Source: Candidatus Gemmiger faecigallinarum (GTDB lineage Bacteria > Bacillota > Clostridia > Oscillospirales > Ruminococcaceae). Taken from it: DNA of 46,554 nucleotides. Each line of letters opens with the position of its first letter. Position 1 is the first letter of the stretch. The notes beneath the pieces are model-generated. The model saw only the letters and a program-made list of their open reading frames with translations, did not search any database and was not told the origin of the DNA. The position numbers and the translations under genes are program-made. The stretch is taken from positions 1 to 46,554 of the forward strand of contig DWVD01000106.1 of the NCBI GenBank assembly GCA_019120395.1. The letters are read 5' to 3'. Below, one piece after another: positions 1 through 7,091 of this stretch.

Positions 1-612
1 GATATTGCCCAGCATGGTGTCGGCGGTGATCTCCAGGTCCTGGCGGCCCTGCTCAAAGGTCACGCCGAACACGGTGCGGCGGTCCAGCTTGTCCGGCAGA
101 TAATCGGGGTCGATGGCCACCACGGGGTAGCTGCCCTTCTTCTTGGCTTTCAGCACGGCCAGCGCCTCGTCGGTGTAGCCGGGGGCGATGATGCCGTCGG
201 ACACTTCCTTCTTGATCAGCAGCGCGGTGGGCAGGTCGCACACGTCGGACAAAGCGATCCAGTCGCCAAAGCTGGACATGCGGTCGGCGCCGCGGGCGCG
301 GGCGTAGGCGCAGGCCAGGGGCGAAAGCTCCATATCCGGGGCGATGTGGTACATCCGGCGCAGCGTCTCGTCCAGCGGCAGGCCCACGGCCGCGCCGGCG
401 GGGGAAACGTGCTTGAAGCTGGCCGCGGCGGGCAGCCCCAGCGAGGCTTCCAGGTCATGCACCAGCTGGTAGCTGTTGAAGGCGTCCAGAAAGTTGATGT
501 AGCCGGGGCGGCCGTTCAGGAGCTGGATGGGCAGCTCGCCGCCGTCCGCCATGTAGATGCGGGCCGGCTTCTGGTTGGGGTTCATGCCGTATTTCAGTTC
601 AAATTCCTTCAT
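1..612 (-). CDS. purH: AICAR transformylase (PurH formyltransferase domain only), partial
   Basis: Transfers a formyl group from 10-formyl-tetrahydrofolate to AICAR, the penultimate step of IMP synthesis. The visible N-terminal part begins [17 protein letters not shown] and carries [11 protein letters not shown], whose Lys-His pair is the family's catalytic signature. The ORF runs off the left edge, so the C-terminus is missing. The start is fixed by a GGAGGG ribosome binding site inside the end of the upstream gene, whose stop codon lies 4 bases away. Canonical bifunctional PurH has about 200 residues of IMP cyclohydrolase ahead of this domain. Here there are none, and a PurO-type cyclohydrolase is encoded immediately upstream. 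Last visible gene of the purine operon. Confidence 0.93.
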   Translation of the reverse strand, partial: MKEFELKYGMNPNQKPARIYMADGGELPIQLLNGRPGYINFLDAFNSYQLVHDLEASLGLPAAASFKHVSPAGAAVGLPLDETLRRMYHIAPDMELSPLACAYARARGADRMSSFGDWIALSDVCDLPTALLIKKEVSDGIIAPGYTDEALAVLKAKKKGSYPVVAIDPDYLPDKLDRRTVFGVTFEQGRQDLEITADTMLGNI

Positions 613-616
613 CGTT

Positions 617-1348
617 TCAGCCCTCCACCGCAGTGTACTTGTTCAGGATCACGTCCTCGTAATCGCCGGTCGCCAGGGTGATGGCGCGCACGAACAGGCT
701 GACCTTGTTGTCCTCGTTCAGGCTCTCCCAGATCTTGCCGGCCAGCTCGTTCGGGTCGTTCTGGTCGATGGCGACCCGCATCGGCTCGCCCGCAAAGCTG
801 GGGATGGGCGCGCCGTTTTTCTGGTAGGTGCTGATGAAATGCCCCTCGCCGGCCACCGGCTGGGGATAGTCGAAGGTCTGGCGCTGCACGCTGGCGGGGT
901 TGCCCTCGCAGGTTTTCAGGATATTCAGCTTGTAGCCGCCCAGGCGCATGTCCACCACGCCGGAGATGCGGGGGGTGTAGTTGGGGGCGTCGTCCTCAAA
1001 CAGGCGGGTGGCCAGCGCGGCCTCAAAGCTGTAACCGGGGTACAGGCCGTCGCGGATAAAGCGGTAGACCGTGTCGGTCTGGTCGCCGTTGGTGACGATG
1101 GTGGTCTCGTGGATGGTCAGCACCGGGGTGTAGATGATCAGGTGCGGATCCTCCATCCTGGCCGGGTCGGCGGCCACCGTGCGGATGCCGCCGGGGATGG
1201 CGTCGAACACCCGGTTGCGGCTGTTGGGGCTGCGGCCCATGATCCAGTAGGCGATCATGGCCTTGTCCCCGTCGGGGGACATGCCGATCACGATGCCGCG
1301 GCCGGGATACTCGTTGCCGGCAAGAAACTTGTACAGGTTCTTTTTCAT
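617..1348 (-). CDS. purO: IMP cyclohydrolase, PurO-like
   Basis: Predicted to close FAICAR to IMP, the last step of de novo purine synthesis. The 243-residue protein has the look of the archaeal-type IMP cyclohydrolase family: YPGRGIVIG near the start, [11 protein letters not shown], then TNGDQTD. It is unrelated in sequence to the MGS-like cyclohydrolase domain of bifunctional PurH. The start is the Met at 1348, with a GAGGTG ribosome binding site about 8 bases upstream; an in-frame Met five codons earlier lacks that spacing. It sits between purN and the stand-alone AICAR transformylase, which fits the split-enzyme arrangement. Family assignment is by recognition of motifs, and catalysis is inferred. 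Confidence 0.85.
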   Translation of the reverse strand: MKKNLYKFLAGNEYPGRGIVIGMSPDGDKAMIAYWIMGRSPNSRNRVFDAIPGGIRTVAADPARMEDPHLIIYTPVLTIHETTIVTNGDQTDTVYRFIRDGLYPGYSFEAALATRLFEDDAPNYTPRISGVVDMRLGGYKLNILKTCEGNPASVQRQTFDYPQPVAGEGHFISTYQKNGAPIPSFAGEPMRVAIDQNDPNELAGKIWESLNEDNKVSLFVRAITLATGDYEDVILNKYTAVEG

Positions 1349-1352
1349 GCTG

Positions 1353-1946
1353 TTACACCTCACCGTTGCATACCATGGCGATGGCCTTTGGCAAAAGCTG
1401 CCATTCGGCCTCCACCATCACACGTTTTTGCAGGGTCTCCGGCGTGTCGCCGGGCTGTACCTCCACCGCTTTCTGCAGCAGGATAGGCCCGCCGTCGCAC
1501 ACCTCGTTGACAAAATGGACCGTCGCGCCGGTCACCTTCACGCCGCGCGCCAGCGCCGCCTCGTGCACCCGCAGCCCGTAAAAGCCGGGGCCGCAGAAAC
1601 TGGGGATCAAACTGGGGTGGACGTTCAAAATGCGGTCAGGGTAGGCGGCGATGACGCTTGGCCCCAGCACGCTCAAAAAGCCGGCCAGCACCACCAGGTC
1701 GATGTGATGCTCCCGCAGCACGTTCAGCAGCGCCGCGTCGAACTCCTCTGCGGTGGCGTAGTCTTTGCGGCGCACCACAACGCCCGGCACGCCAAAGTTT
1801 TTGGCGCGTTCCAGCGCGTAGACGCCCGGCTTGCTGGCCACCACCAGGGTGACCTTGCCGTTGGGGTTCTCGCCCCGGCGCTCGCTCTCCAAAATGGCCT
1901 GCAGATTGGTGCCGCCGCCGGAAACCAGGACTGCAATGTTCCTCAT
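1353..1946 (-). CDS. purN: Phosphoribosylglycinamide formyltransferase PurN
   Basis: Formylates GAR using 10-formyl-tetrahydrofolate (third step of purine synthesis). The 197-residue length is normal for the family. The N-terminus reads MRNIAVLVSGGGTNLQAIL (phosphate-binding loop). The catalytic stretch ILNVHPSLIPSF supplies the Asn-x-His pair, and VCDGGPIL contains the catalytic Asp. The start codon overlaps the purM stop by 4 bases, indicating translational coupling, and its 3' end contains the ribosome binding site of the next gene. Ordinary member of the operon. Confidence 0.97.
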   Translation of the reverse strand: MRNIAVLVSGGGTNLQAILESERRGENPNGKVTLVVASKPGVYALERAKNFGVPGVVVRRKDYATAEEFDAALLNVLREHHIDLVVLAGFLSVLGPSVIAAYPDRILNVHPSLIPSFCGPGFYGLRVHEAALARGVKVTGATVHFVNEVCDGGPILLQKAVEVQPGDTPETLQKRVMVEAEWQLLPKAIAMVCNGEV

Positions 1947-2983
1947 ACCAGTTCCACCCCTTCGCCCTCGGCGATGACGCCCAGGCGGTAGGCCTCCTGG
2001 CCGTTGGCCTGCAGGACTTCAATGGCCTTGTCGGCGTCCCCGGCGGCAACGGTCAGCACCATGCCCACGCCCATGTTGAAGGTGTTGAACATATCGCGCT
2101 CAGGCACATTGCCCTCCTTCGCCAGCACGTCGAACAGCGCCGGGGTGCGCACGTCCGCCTTGCGGATGCGGGCGCAGCAGCCGGCCTTCAGGCTGCGGGG
2201 GATGTTCTCGTAAAAGCCGCCGCCGGTGATGTGGGACACGCCCTTGACGGTGACTTCCTTCATCAATGCCAGCACCGGCTTGACGTAGATCTTGGTCGGG
2301 GCCAGCAGGGCGTCGCCCAGCGTGCCGTCCAGGCCGTCGTAGTGCTTTTGCAGCACTTCGGGGTGGTTTTCGATGTCAAAGATCTTGCGCACCAGCGAGA
2401 ATCCGTTGGAGTGCACGCCGGTGGAGGGCAGCGCGATCAGCACGTCGCCCGGCTGCATGGTGGAGTTGTCCAGGATCTTGCTTTTGTCCACCGCGCCCAC
2501 GGTAAAGCCGGCCAGATCGTAGTCGTCCTCCGGCATCACGCCGGGGTGCTCGGCCGTCTCACCGCCCACCAGGGCGCAGCCGGCCTGCACGCAGCCTTCG
2601 GCCACGCCCTTGACGATCTCGGCGATGCGCTCCGGCACGTTTTTGCCGCAGGCGATGTAGTCCAAAAACACCAGCGGCTTTGCGCCGGCGCAGATGATGT
2701 CGTTGACGCACATGGCCACACAGTCGATGCCGATGGTGTCGTGCTTGTCCATCAGCTGGGCGATGCGCAGCTTGGTGCCCACGCCGTCGGTGCCGGAGAT
2801 CAGCACCGGGTGGGGCATATCGGTGCAGTCCAGCTCAAACAGGCCGCCAAAGCCGCCCAGCCCGCCGATGCAGTGGCGGTTCATGGTGCGGTCGACGTAC
2901 TGCTTCATCAGCTCCACGGCCTTGTAGCCGGCGGTGATGTCCACGCCGGCGGCGGCGTAGCTTTCAGAATGGCTCTTTTCCAT
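1943..2983 (-). CDS. purM: Phosphoribosylformylglycinamidine cyclo-ligase (AIR synthetase)
   Basis: ATP-dependent ring closure of FGAM to AIR. The 346-residue protein has the conserved N-terminal stretch SYAAAGVDITAGYKAVELMK, then GGFGGLFEL, the ISGTDGVGTKL motif with the catalytic and nucleotide-binding residues, and VGGETAEHPG. All are typical of PurM. A strong AAGGAGG site precedes the start. purF lies 40 bases upstream and purN overlaps by 4 bases downstream. No purL (FGAM synthase) or purD is visible in the window, so those steps must be encoded elsewhere or beyond the left edge. Confidence 0.97.
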   Translation of the reverse strand: MEKSHSESYAAAGVDITAGYKAVELMKQYVDRTMNRHCIGGLGGFGGLFELDCTDMPHPVLISGTDGVGTKLRIAQLMDKHDTIGIDCVAMCVNDIICAGAKPLVFLDYIACGKNVPERIAEIVKGVAEGCVQAGCALVGGETAEHPGVMPEDDYDLAGFTVGAVDKSKILDNSTMQPGDVLIALPSTGVHSNGFSLVRKIFDIENHPEVLQKHYDGLDGTLGDALLAPTKIYVKPVLALMKEVTVKGVSHITGGGFYENIPRSLKAGCCARIRKADVRTPALFDVLAKEGNVPERDMFNTFNMGVGMVLTVAAGDADKAIEVLQANGQEAYRLGVIAEGEGVELV

Positions 2984-3023
2984 AAGGTCCTCCTTGTATT
3001 CCGGCCCGTCGGGCGCAGTGCGC

Positions 3024-4493
3024 TTACAGCACCTTGTTGGTGTTGGACTGGCTCAGCGGCCGGTCGTAGACATTGCCCTCGCTCTTGGGCGGCGGGGCCA
3101 CCGGGTAGTCGCCGGTAAAGCAGCCGGTGCAGAACCCGCAGTGGCTGTGGATGGCCAGCTGTCTGACGTGCTCCACGCTCAGGTAGCCCAGCGTGTCGGA
3201 CCCGACCAGCCGGTTGATCTCCTCCACCGTGTGGCCGGTGGCGATCAGCTGCTTTTCGTCCGGGATGTCGGTGCCGAAATAGCAGGGGTGGGCAAACGGC
3301 GGGGCCGAGATGCGGTAGTGCACCTCCTTGGCGCCGGCCTCCCGCAGCAGCTTGATGGTGCGGGCGCTGGTGGTGCCGCGGACGATGGAATCATCCACCA
3401 GCACCACCCGCTTGCCGGCCACCGTGGAGGGGATGGCGTTCAGCTTGATGCGCACGCTGCTCTCGCGCTGGGCCTGGCTGCCCTGGATGAAGGTGCGGCC
3501 CACGTACTTGTTTTTGATAAAACCGATGCCGTAGGGGATGCCGCTCTCCTGGGCGTAGCCCAGCGCGGCGTCCAGGCCGGAATCCGGCGCGCCGATGACC
3601 ACGTCCGCCTCCACCGGATGCTCCTGCGCCAAAAAGCGTCCGGCCTGCAGCCGGGCTTCGTGGACGTAGGTGCCCTCGATGCAGGAATCGGGGCGGGCAA
3701 AATAGATGTACTCAAACACGCAGATGGTGTGGGGGGCCTTGCCGCAGTGGGCGTCGATGCTGCGCAGGCCGCTGCGGTCCGCCACCACGATCTCGCCGGG
3801 GCGCACGTCCCGCACAAAGCGGGCGCCCACCGCATCCAGCGCGCAGGACTCGGACGCGAAGGCCCAGCCGGCGCCGTTCGGCAGCTCGCCGATGCACAGC
3901 GGGCGGAACCCGTTGGGGTCGCGGGCGGCGATCAGCTTGGTGTGGGACATGATGACCAGGCTGTACGCGCCCTTGATGATGCCCATCGTTTCGCTGACGG
4001 CAGTCTCGATGTTTTGGGCGGTCAGCCGTTTCTGGGTCAGAATATAGCCGATCACCTCGGTGTCAGAGGTGCCGTGGAAGATGGAGCCTTTCAGCTCCAG
4101 ATCGCGGCGCAGCTGGGCGGCGTTGACCAGGTTGCCGTTGTGGCAGACGGCCATGGTGCCCTTGCAGTGGTGCAGCAGCATCGGCTGCGCGTTGGAGCGG
4201 GTGCGGCGGCCGGAGGTGGCGTAGCGCACATGGCCGGTGGCCATCTTGGCGCCTTTGGGCAGATCCTCCAGCACGCGCTTGGTAAAGACCTCGCTGACAA
4301 GCCCCAGGTCCTTGTGGTTCGTCAGCACGCCGTCCACGTTCAGGGCAATGCCGCAGCTTTCCTGGCCGCGGTGCTGCAGGGCGTACAGCGCGCTGTACAC
4401 GGCGCTGACCATGTCGGTCTCGCCGGTCTTGTCATAGATGCCGAAAACACCGCACTCCTCGTGCAGGGCGTCGGCGGGGGAAAGTTCAAACAT
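3024..4493 (-). CDS. purF: Amidophosphoribosyltransferase
   Basis: Commits PRPP to purine synthesis by replacing pyrophosphate with glutamine-derived ammonia. The N-terminus reads MFELSPADALHEECGVFGI, so a propeptide of about 13 residues precedes the nucleophilic Cys, as in the Bacillus enzyme. The PRPP loop is VVLVDDSIVRGTT. The C-terminal HCGFCTGC cluster plus an earlier Cys indicate the Fe-S-containing, oxygen-sensitive Bacillus-type enzyme. The 489-residue length is normal. It is transcribed after purC, across an 84-base gap that contains a strong stem-loop. Confidence 0.97.
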   Translation of the reverse strand: MFELSPADALHEECGVFGIYDKTGETDMVSAVYSALYALQHRGQESCGIALNVDGVLTNHKDLGLVSEVFTKRVLEDLPKGAKMATGHVRYATSGRRTRSNAQPMLLHHCKGTMAVCHNGNLVNAAQLRRDLELKGSIFHGTSDTEVIGYILTQKRLTAQNIETAVSETMGIIKGAYSLVIMSHTKLIAARDPNGFRPLCIGELPNGAGWAFASESCALDAVGARFVRDVRPGEIVVADRSGLRSIDAHCGKAPHTICVFEYIYFARPDSCIEGTYVHEARLQAGRFLAQEHPVEADVVIGAPDSGLDAALGYAQESGIPYGIGFIKNKYVGRTFIQGSQAQRESSVRIKLNAIPSTVAGKRVVLVDDSIVRGTTSARTIKLLREAGAKEVHYRISAPPFAHPCYFGTDIPDEKQLIATGHTVEEINRLVGSDTLGYLSVEHVRQLAIHSHCGFCTGCFTGDYPVAPPPKSEGNVYDRPLSQSNTNKVL

Positions 4494-4540
4494 GAAATAA
4501 CCTCAATCCTGACAAAAAGCAGTGGGAACATCCAGACGAT

Positions 4541-4565
4541 GCCGCACAGGCGGGGCCTGTGCGGC
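4541..4565 (-). other. Intercistronic stem-loop between purC and purF
   Basis: Perfect 11-bp inverted repeat (arms 4541-4551 and 4555-4565) with a 3-base loop, directly downstream of the purC stop. No U-run follows on either strand, so it is not a classical terminator. It may be an mRNA processing or stability element within the operon (inference). Confidence 0.5.
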
Positions 4566-4577
4566 GGGCGCGGCTTT

Positions 4578-5291
4578 TCAGCCGATCAGCCGTTTCATCA
4601 CTTCCTGGTAGGCGTCGGCCTCGCCGCCCATGTCGCGGCGGAACAGGTCCTTGTCCAGGTGGGCGCCGGTGGTGGCGTCCCAGAACCGGCAGGTGTCGGG
4701 GCTGATCTCGTCGGCCAGGATGATGGTGCCGTCGGGCAGGCGGCCGAACTCCAGCTTGAAGTCGATCAGGCGGATGTTGGCGTCCAGCAGGATCTGTTTC
4801 AGCACCTCGTTGACCTTAAAGGCGTACTTGGTGATGGTGTCGATCTCCTCCTGGGTGGCCAGGTCTAGGGCCAGGGCGTAGTAGTGGTTGATGAACGGGT
4901 CATGCAGGTCGTCGTTTTTGTAGCTGAACTCCAGGATGGGGGTCTTGAAGGGGGTGCCTTCCGCCACGCCCATGCGCAGGCTGAAATGCCCGGCGGCCAC
5001 GTTGCGGATGATGACCTCCAGCGGCACGATCTCCACCTTCTTGACCAGGGTGTCGCGGTCGTTCAGCTCCTCCACATAGTGGGTGGGGATGCCCTCCTTC
5101 TCCAGCTTCTGCATCAGCGCGTTGGACAGCTTGTTGTTCACGATGCCCTTGTCGCGGATGGTGCCCTTCTTCTCGCCGTCGCCGGCGGTGGCGTCGTCCT
5201 TGTAGTGGACCATGACGATGGCGGGATCGCTGGTCTCAAACACCTGTTTTGCCTTGCCTTCGTACAGCTGACCTTTGATGGTGACGTTCAT
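4578..5291 (-). CDS. purC: SAICAR synthetase PurC
   Basis: Condenses CAIR with aspartate to SAICAR using ATP. The 237-residue protein begins [20 protein letters not shown], the usual YEGKAK start of the family, followed by [19 protein letters not shown] and LIDFKLEFG, then [12 protein letters not shown]. The open frame extends 22 codons further upstream, but the Met at 5291 has an AAAGGAGAG site at good spacing and aligns with the family start. It lies downstream of purE across 139 bases that hold an extended -10 promoter, so it can be transcribed both from the purE leader and separately. Confidence 0.97.
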   Translation of the reverse strand: MNVTIKGQLYEGKAKQVFETSDPAIVMVHYKDDATAGDGEKKGTIRDKGIVNNKLSNALMQKLEKEGIPTHYVEELNDRDTLVKKVEIVPLEVIIRNVAAGHFSLRMGVAEGTPFKTPILEFSYKNDDLHDPFINHYYALALDLATQEEIDTITKYAFKVNEVLKQILLDANIRLIDFKLEFGRLPDGTIILADEISPDTCRFWDATTGAHLDKDLFRRDMGGEADAYQEVMKRLIG

Positions 5292-5352
5292 GGTGATACT
5301 CTCCTTTTCCTGTTCAAAAACCAAAATGTGACAACGTTTCCCTATATAACTT

Positions 5353-5361
5353 ATCATACCA
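5353..5361 (-). promoter_or_regulatory. Extended -10 promoter of purC
   Basis: On the minus strand TGGTATGAT (TGnTATGAT) is an extended -10 about 60 bases upstream of the purC start codon. No good -35 is seen at 17 bases (TGTTCA). A CACC/GGTG inverted repeat overlaps the region just upstream. Confidence 0.5.
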
Positions 5362-5430
5362 CAGCGCGGCCGAATTGAACACCCTGTCAGGTGCCTTTTT
5401 TGCGCTGTTTTGGCAAATTTGCGCCCGTTT

Positions 5431-5934
5431 TTACAGCGCGGCGGCCTCGGCGCGGACGGCGGCGTCCTTCTTGGCGATGGCGGCGGCGGTGTCCGCGCGG
5501 AACTGCTCCAGCTTTGCGGCCAGCTCCTCGTCGGCCACGGCCAGGATGGACACTGCCAGATAGGCGGCGTTCTTGGCGCCGTTGAGCGCCACGGTGGCCA
5601 CCGGGAAGCCGGAGGGCATCTGCACGGTGGCCAGCAGGGCGTCCAGGCCGTCCATGGCGCCGCCCTTCATCGGGATGCCGATGACCGGCAGGGTGGTGTT
5701 GGCGGCAAAAGCGCCGGCCAGATGCGCGGCCATGCCGGCGGCGCACAAAATGACGCCGAAGCCGTTGGCGCGGGCGTTTTTGGCAAACTCGGCGGCGGCG
5801 GCCGGGGTGCGGTGGGCCGAGAGGATGCGCGCCTCGTACTCGACGCCGAAATCCTTCAGCACGCTGCATGCGCCCTTGACCACCGGCCAGTCGCTGTCGG
5901 AACCCATAACGATGGCAACTTTTCTGTTCTGCAT
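5431..5934 (-). CDS. purE: N5-carboxyaminoimidazole ribonucleotide mutase PurE
   Basis: Converts N5-CAIR to CAIR. The 167-residue protein starts [16 protein letters not shown], with the hallmark MGSDSDW motif. SAHRTP with its active-site His follows, then CAAGMAAHL and PVIGIPM, all diagnostic of class I PurE. The frame is open for 78 codons upstream, but the Met at 5934 has a strong AAGGAGG site and matches the family start. The upstream open frame covers a structured leader RNA and terminator. First gene of the purine operon; purK is not adjacent. Confidence 0.97.
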   Translation of the reverse strand: MQNRKVAIVMGSDSDWPVVKGACSVLKDFGVEYEARILSAHRTPAAAAEFAKNARANGFGVILCAAGMAAHLAGAFAANTTLPVIGIPMKGGAMDGLDALLATVQMPSGFPVATVALNGAKNAAYLAVSILAVADEELAAKLEQFRADTAAAIAKKDAAVRAEAAAL

Positions 5935-6170
5935 CAGACGATTACCTCCTTGGTGAAAAACAAACAGCGCAGTGCCTTTTGGGTGCACTGCGCTTATCGG
6001 TGTGGGATGGATACACGGCGAGAGGGGGACAGGGGCGCCGCTGCCCCGGCCTGCGTAACCTGTGCCCGAACCTTGGCCACAGTCAGCCCTCCTAACCACA
6101 AAAATTGGCTGCCCGCCGCGCCCCGGAACCCAGGGCACAGCAGGCAAACATCCTGTGATGATCGCCATGT
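5935..6170 (-). promoter_or_regulatory. Structured purE leader RNA (candidate riboswitch) with intrinsic terminator
   Basis: A leader of about 236 bases separates the promoter from purE. Minus-strand arms 6145-6140 (GCCTGC) and 6054-6049 (GCAGGC), plus CTGTGCCC and GGGCACAG inside them, make a closed composite stem. Within it the left strand has TGGGTTCCGG and the right strand GACTGTGGCCAAGG. Both resemble the conserved ykkC-family core (CUAGGGUUCCG and GACUGGUCCAAG) in order and in position relative to the stem. The GGGAUA...GCCC element of that family was not found. A hairpin with U-run follows, then the purE ribosome binding site: a transcription-attenuation layout. Ligand unknown; PRPP or another purine-related ligand is a guess. 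Confidence 0.55.
5956..5994 (-). terminator. Intrinsic terminator in the purE leader
   Basis: Perfect 10-bp stem (arms 5994-5985 and 5975-5966, AGCGCAGTGC and its complement) with a 9-base loop. On the minus strand it is followed by GTTTGTTTTT, ending only 6 bases before the purE ribosome binding site. The position implies attenuation of purE. Confidence 0.85.
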
Positions 6171-6176
6171 AAATTT

Positions 6177-6205
6177 AGTGTAAATCGGCGGCGGACAAAA
6201 TGCAA
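6177..6205 (-). promoter_or_regulatory. Promoter of the purine operon
   Basis: TTGCAT (6205-6200), a 17-base spacer and TACACT (6182-6177) on the minus strand. This predicts a transcript start near 6170, at the 5' end of the structured leader. Confidence 0.5.
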
Positions 6206-6385
6206 GCATAGCCGGCGCTTTTCGGCTATCTTGCCAGTGGGGGCGCGGCAAAGCGGCGCATTTTGTCAAATTTACCAGAAAGCTCGAAAGGAAAGTATGA
6301 CTTATTGTTGCATCAAGCCGGGCGCGGCGGCAAAAGCAGGCACCCGGCGGCCCGCCGCTGTGCCGGACACAGAAATTTTACAGCT

Positions 6386-6420
6386 TTTTGGGGCGGCAGG
6401 CGGCCCAAACCGCCCCAAAA
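6386..6420. repeat. 11-bp perfect inverted repeat upstream of the PglD-like gene
   Basis: TTTTGGGGCGG (6386-6396) and CCGCCCCAAAA (6410-6420) with a 13-base spacer. It sits 16 bases upstream of a TATAAT box, where a -35 region would lie. No U-run follows on either strand, so a regulator-binding site is as likely as a terminator. Confidence 0.5.
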
Positions 6421-6433
6421 TCGCGGCGGTTTA

Positions 6434-6442
6434 TGGTATAAT
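6434..6442 (+). promoter_or_regulatory. Extended -10 promoter of the PglD-like gene
   Basis: TGGTATAAT, a perfect extended -10 64 bases upstream of the start codon at 6506. No convincing -35 box; the inverted repeat at 6386-6420 occupies that position. Confidence 0.6.
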
Positions 6443-6505
6443 CGGGATACATTCCAAAAACGGCCCGGCTGCCGCAGGCCGGGCACAGAAAGGCAGGGGA
6501 GCGGC

Positions 6506-7048
6506 ATGTCCGCCGAACACGGTTTGAACAGCGTACTGATCCTGGGCAGGGGCGGCTTTGGCACCCAGCTGGCCGAGCTGCTGGTGCAGTCCGGCCGGTA
6601 TGGCCGGGCGGTCTTTCTGGACGACAGCGCCCCCGGCTGCGCGGGGACCCTGGCCGACCTGGCCCGCCCCGACCTGCGCGCCGCCTGCCCGGACGCCTTT
6701 GCCGCGGTGGGCAGCAACGCCTTCCGGCTGGAACTGCTGGACCGGCTGGCCGCCGCGGGCTACCGCCTGCCGGTGTTCGTGCACCCGGCGGCGGTGGTCA
6801 GCCCCTCGGCCGTGCTGGGGGCCGGCACGGTGGCGCTGCCTTTCTGCTACGTGGGGGCGGGGGTCACGGCCGGGCGGGGCTGCATCCTGAACGCCGGGGC
6901 CGTCATCGACCACAACGCGGCGCTGGGCGACGGCGTCCACGCCGCGCCGGGGGCCATCGTCAAGGCGGGGGCGGCCGTGGCCGATCTTGCCAAGGTGGAG
7001 AGCGGTCAGGTGGTGCGCTCCCCCTGGGACGCGCCGCCCGCCCCCTGA
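6506..7048 (+). CDS. PglD/NeuD-like sugar O/N-acetyltransferase
   Basis: The 180-residue protein has an N-terminal Rossmann-like part (VLILGRGGFGTQLAELL, then VFLDDS). A left-handed beta-helix follows, with hexapeptide-like repeats (HPAAVVSPSAVLGAGTVALPF, GCILNAGAVIDHNAALGDGVHAAPGAIV). This is the PglD/NeuD layout, a family that acetylates nucleotide-linked or surface sugars using acetyl-CoA. The start at 6506 has an AGGGGAG site. A membrane acyltransferase follows 43 bases later with its own ribosome binding site, so the pair may modify the same surface glycan (inference). No glycosyltransferase or aminotransferase partner is nearby, and the substrate cannot be named. Confidence 0.75.
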   Translation: MSAEHGLNSVLILGRGGFGTQLAELLVQSGRYGRAVFLDDSAPGCAGTLADLARPDLRAACPDAFAAVGSNAFRLELLDRLAAAGYRLPVFVHPAAVVSPSAVLGAGTVALPFCYVGAGVTAGRGCILNAGAVIDHNAALGDGVHAAPGAIVKAGAAVADLAKVESGQVVRSPWDAPPAP

Positions 7049-7091
7049 CCGATACGCAAAAACTCCCAAAGCAGCACAGAAAGGAGCCGAT

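Noticed and set aside
2994-4868. 624-codon plus-strand frame opposite purF and part of purC
   Set aside because: Shadow of two well-recognised purine genes; composition is typical of antisense translation.
5935-6168. N-terminal extension of PurE by 78 codons
   Set aside because: The extension covers the leader RNA and terminator, and PurE proteins start at [16 protein letters not shown]-like sequence with the good ribosome binding site there.
5956-6170. 6S RNA (ssrS) as the identity of the purE leader transcript
   Set aside because: 6S should fold end to end into one long hairpin with a central bubble. Here the 3' part forms separate local hairpins and a terminator, and the aptamer-like domain is closed by 6145/6049.
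6297-6527. Possible 76-residue ORF with a weak AAAGGAAA ribosome binding site
   Set aside because: It runs through the inverted repeat and promoter and overlaps the start of the PglD-like gene. The product has no family-like features, and the ribosome binding site spacing is too short.
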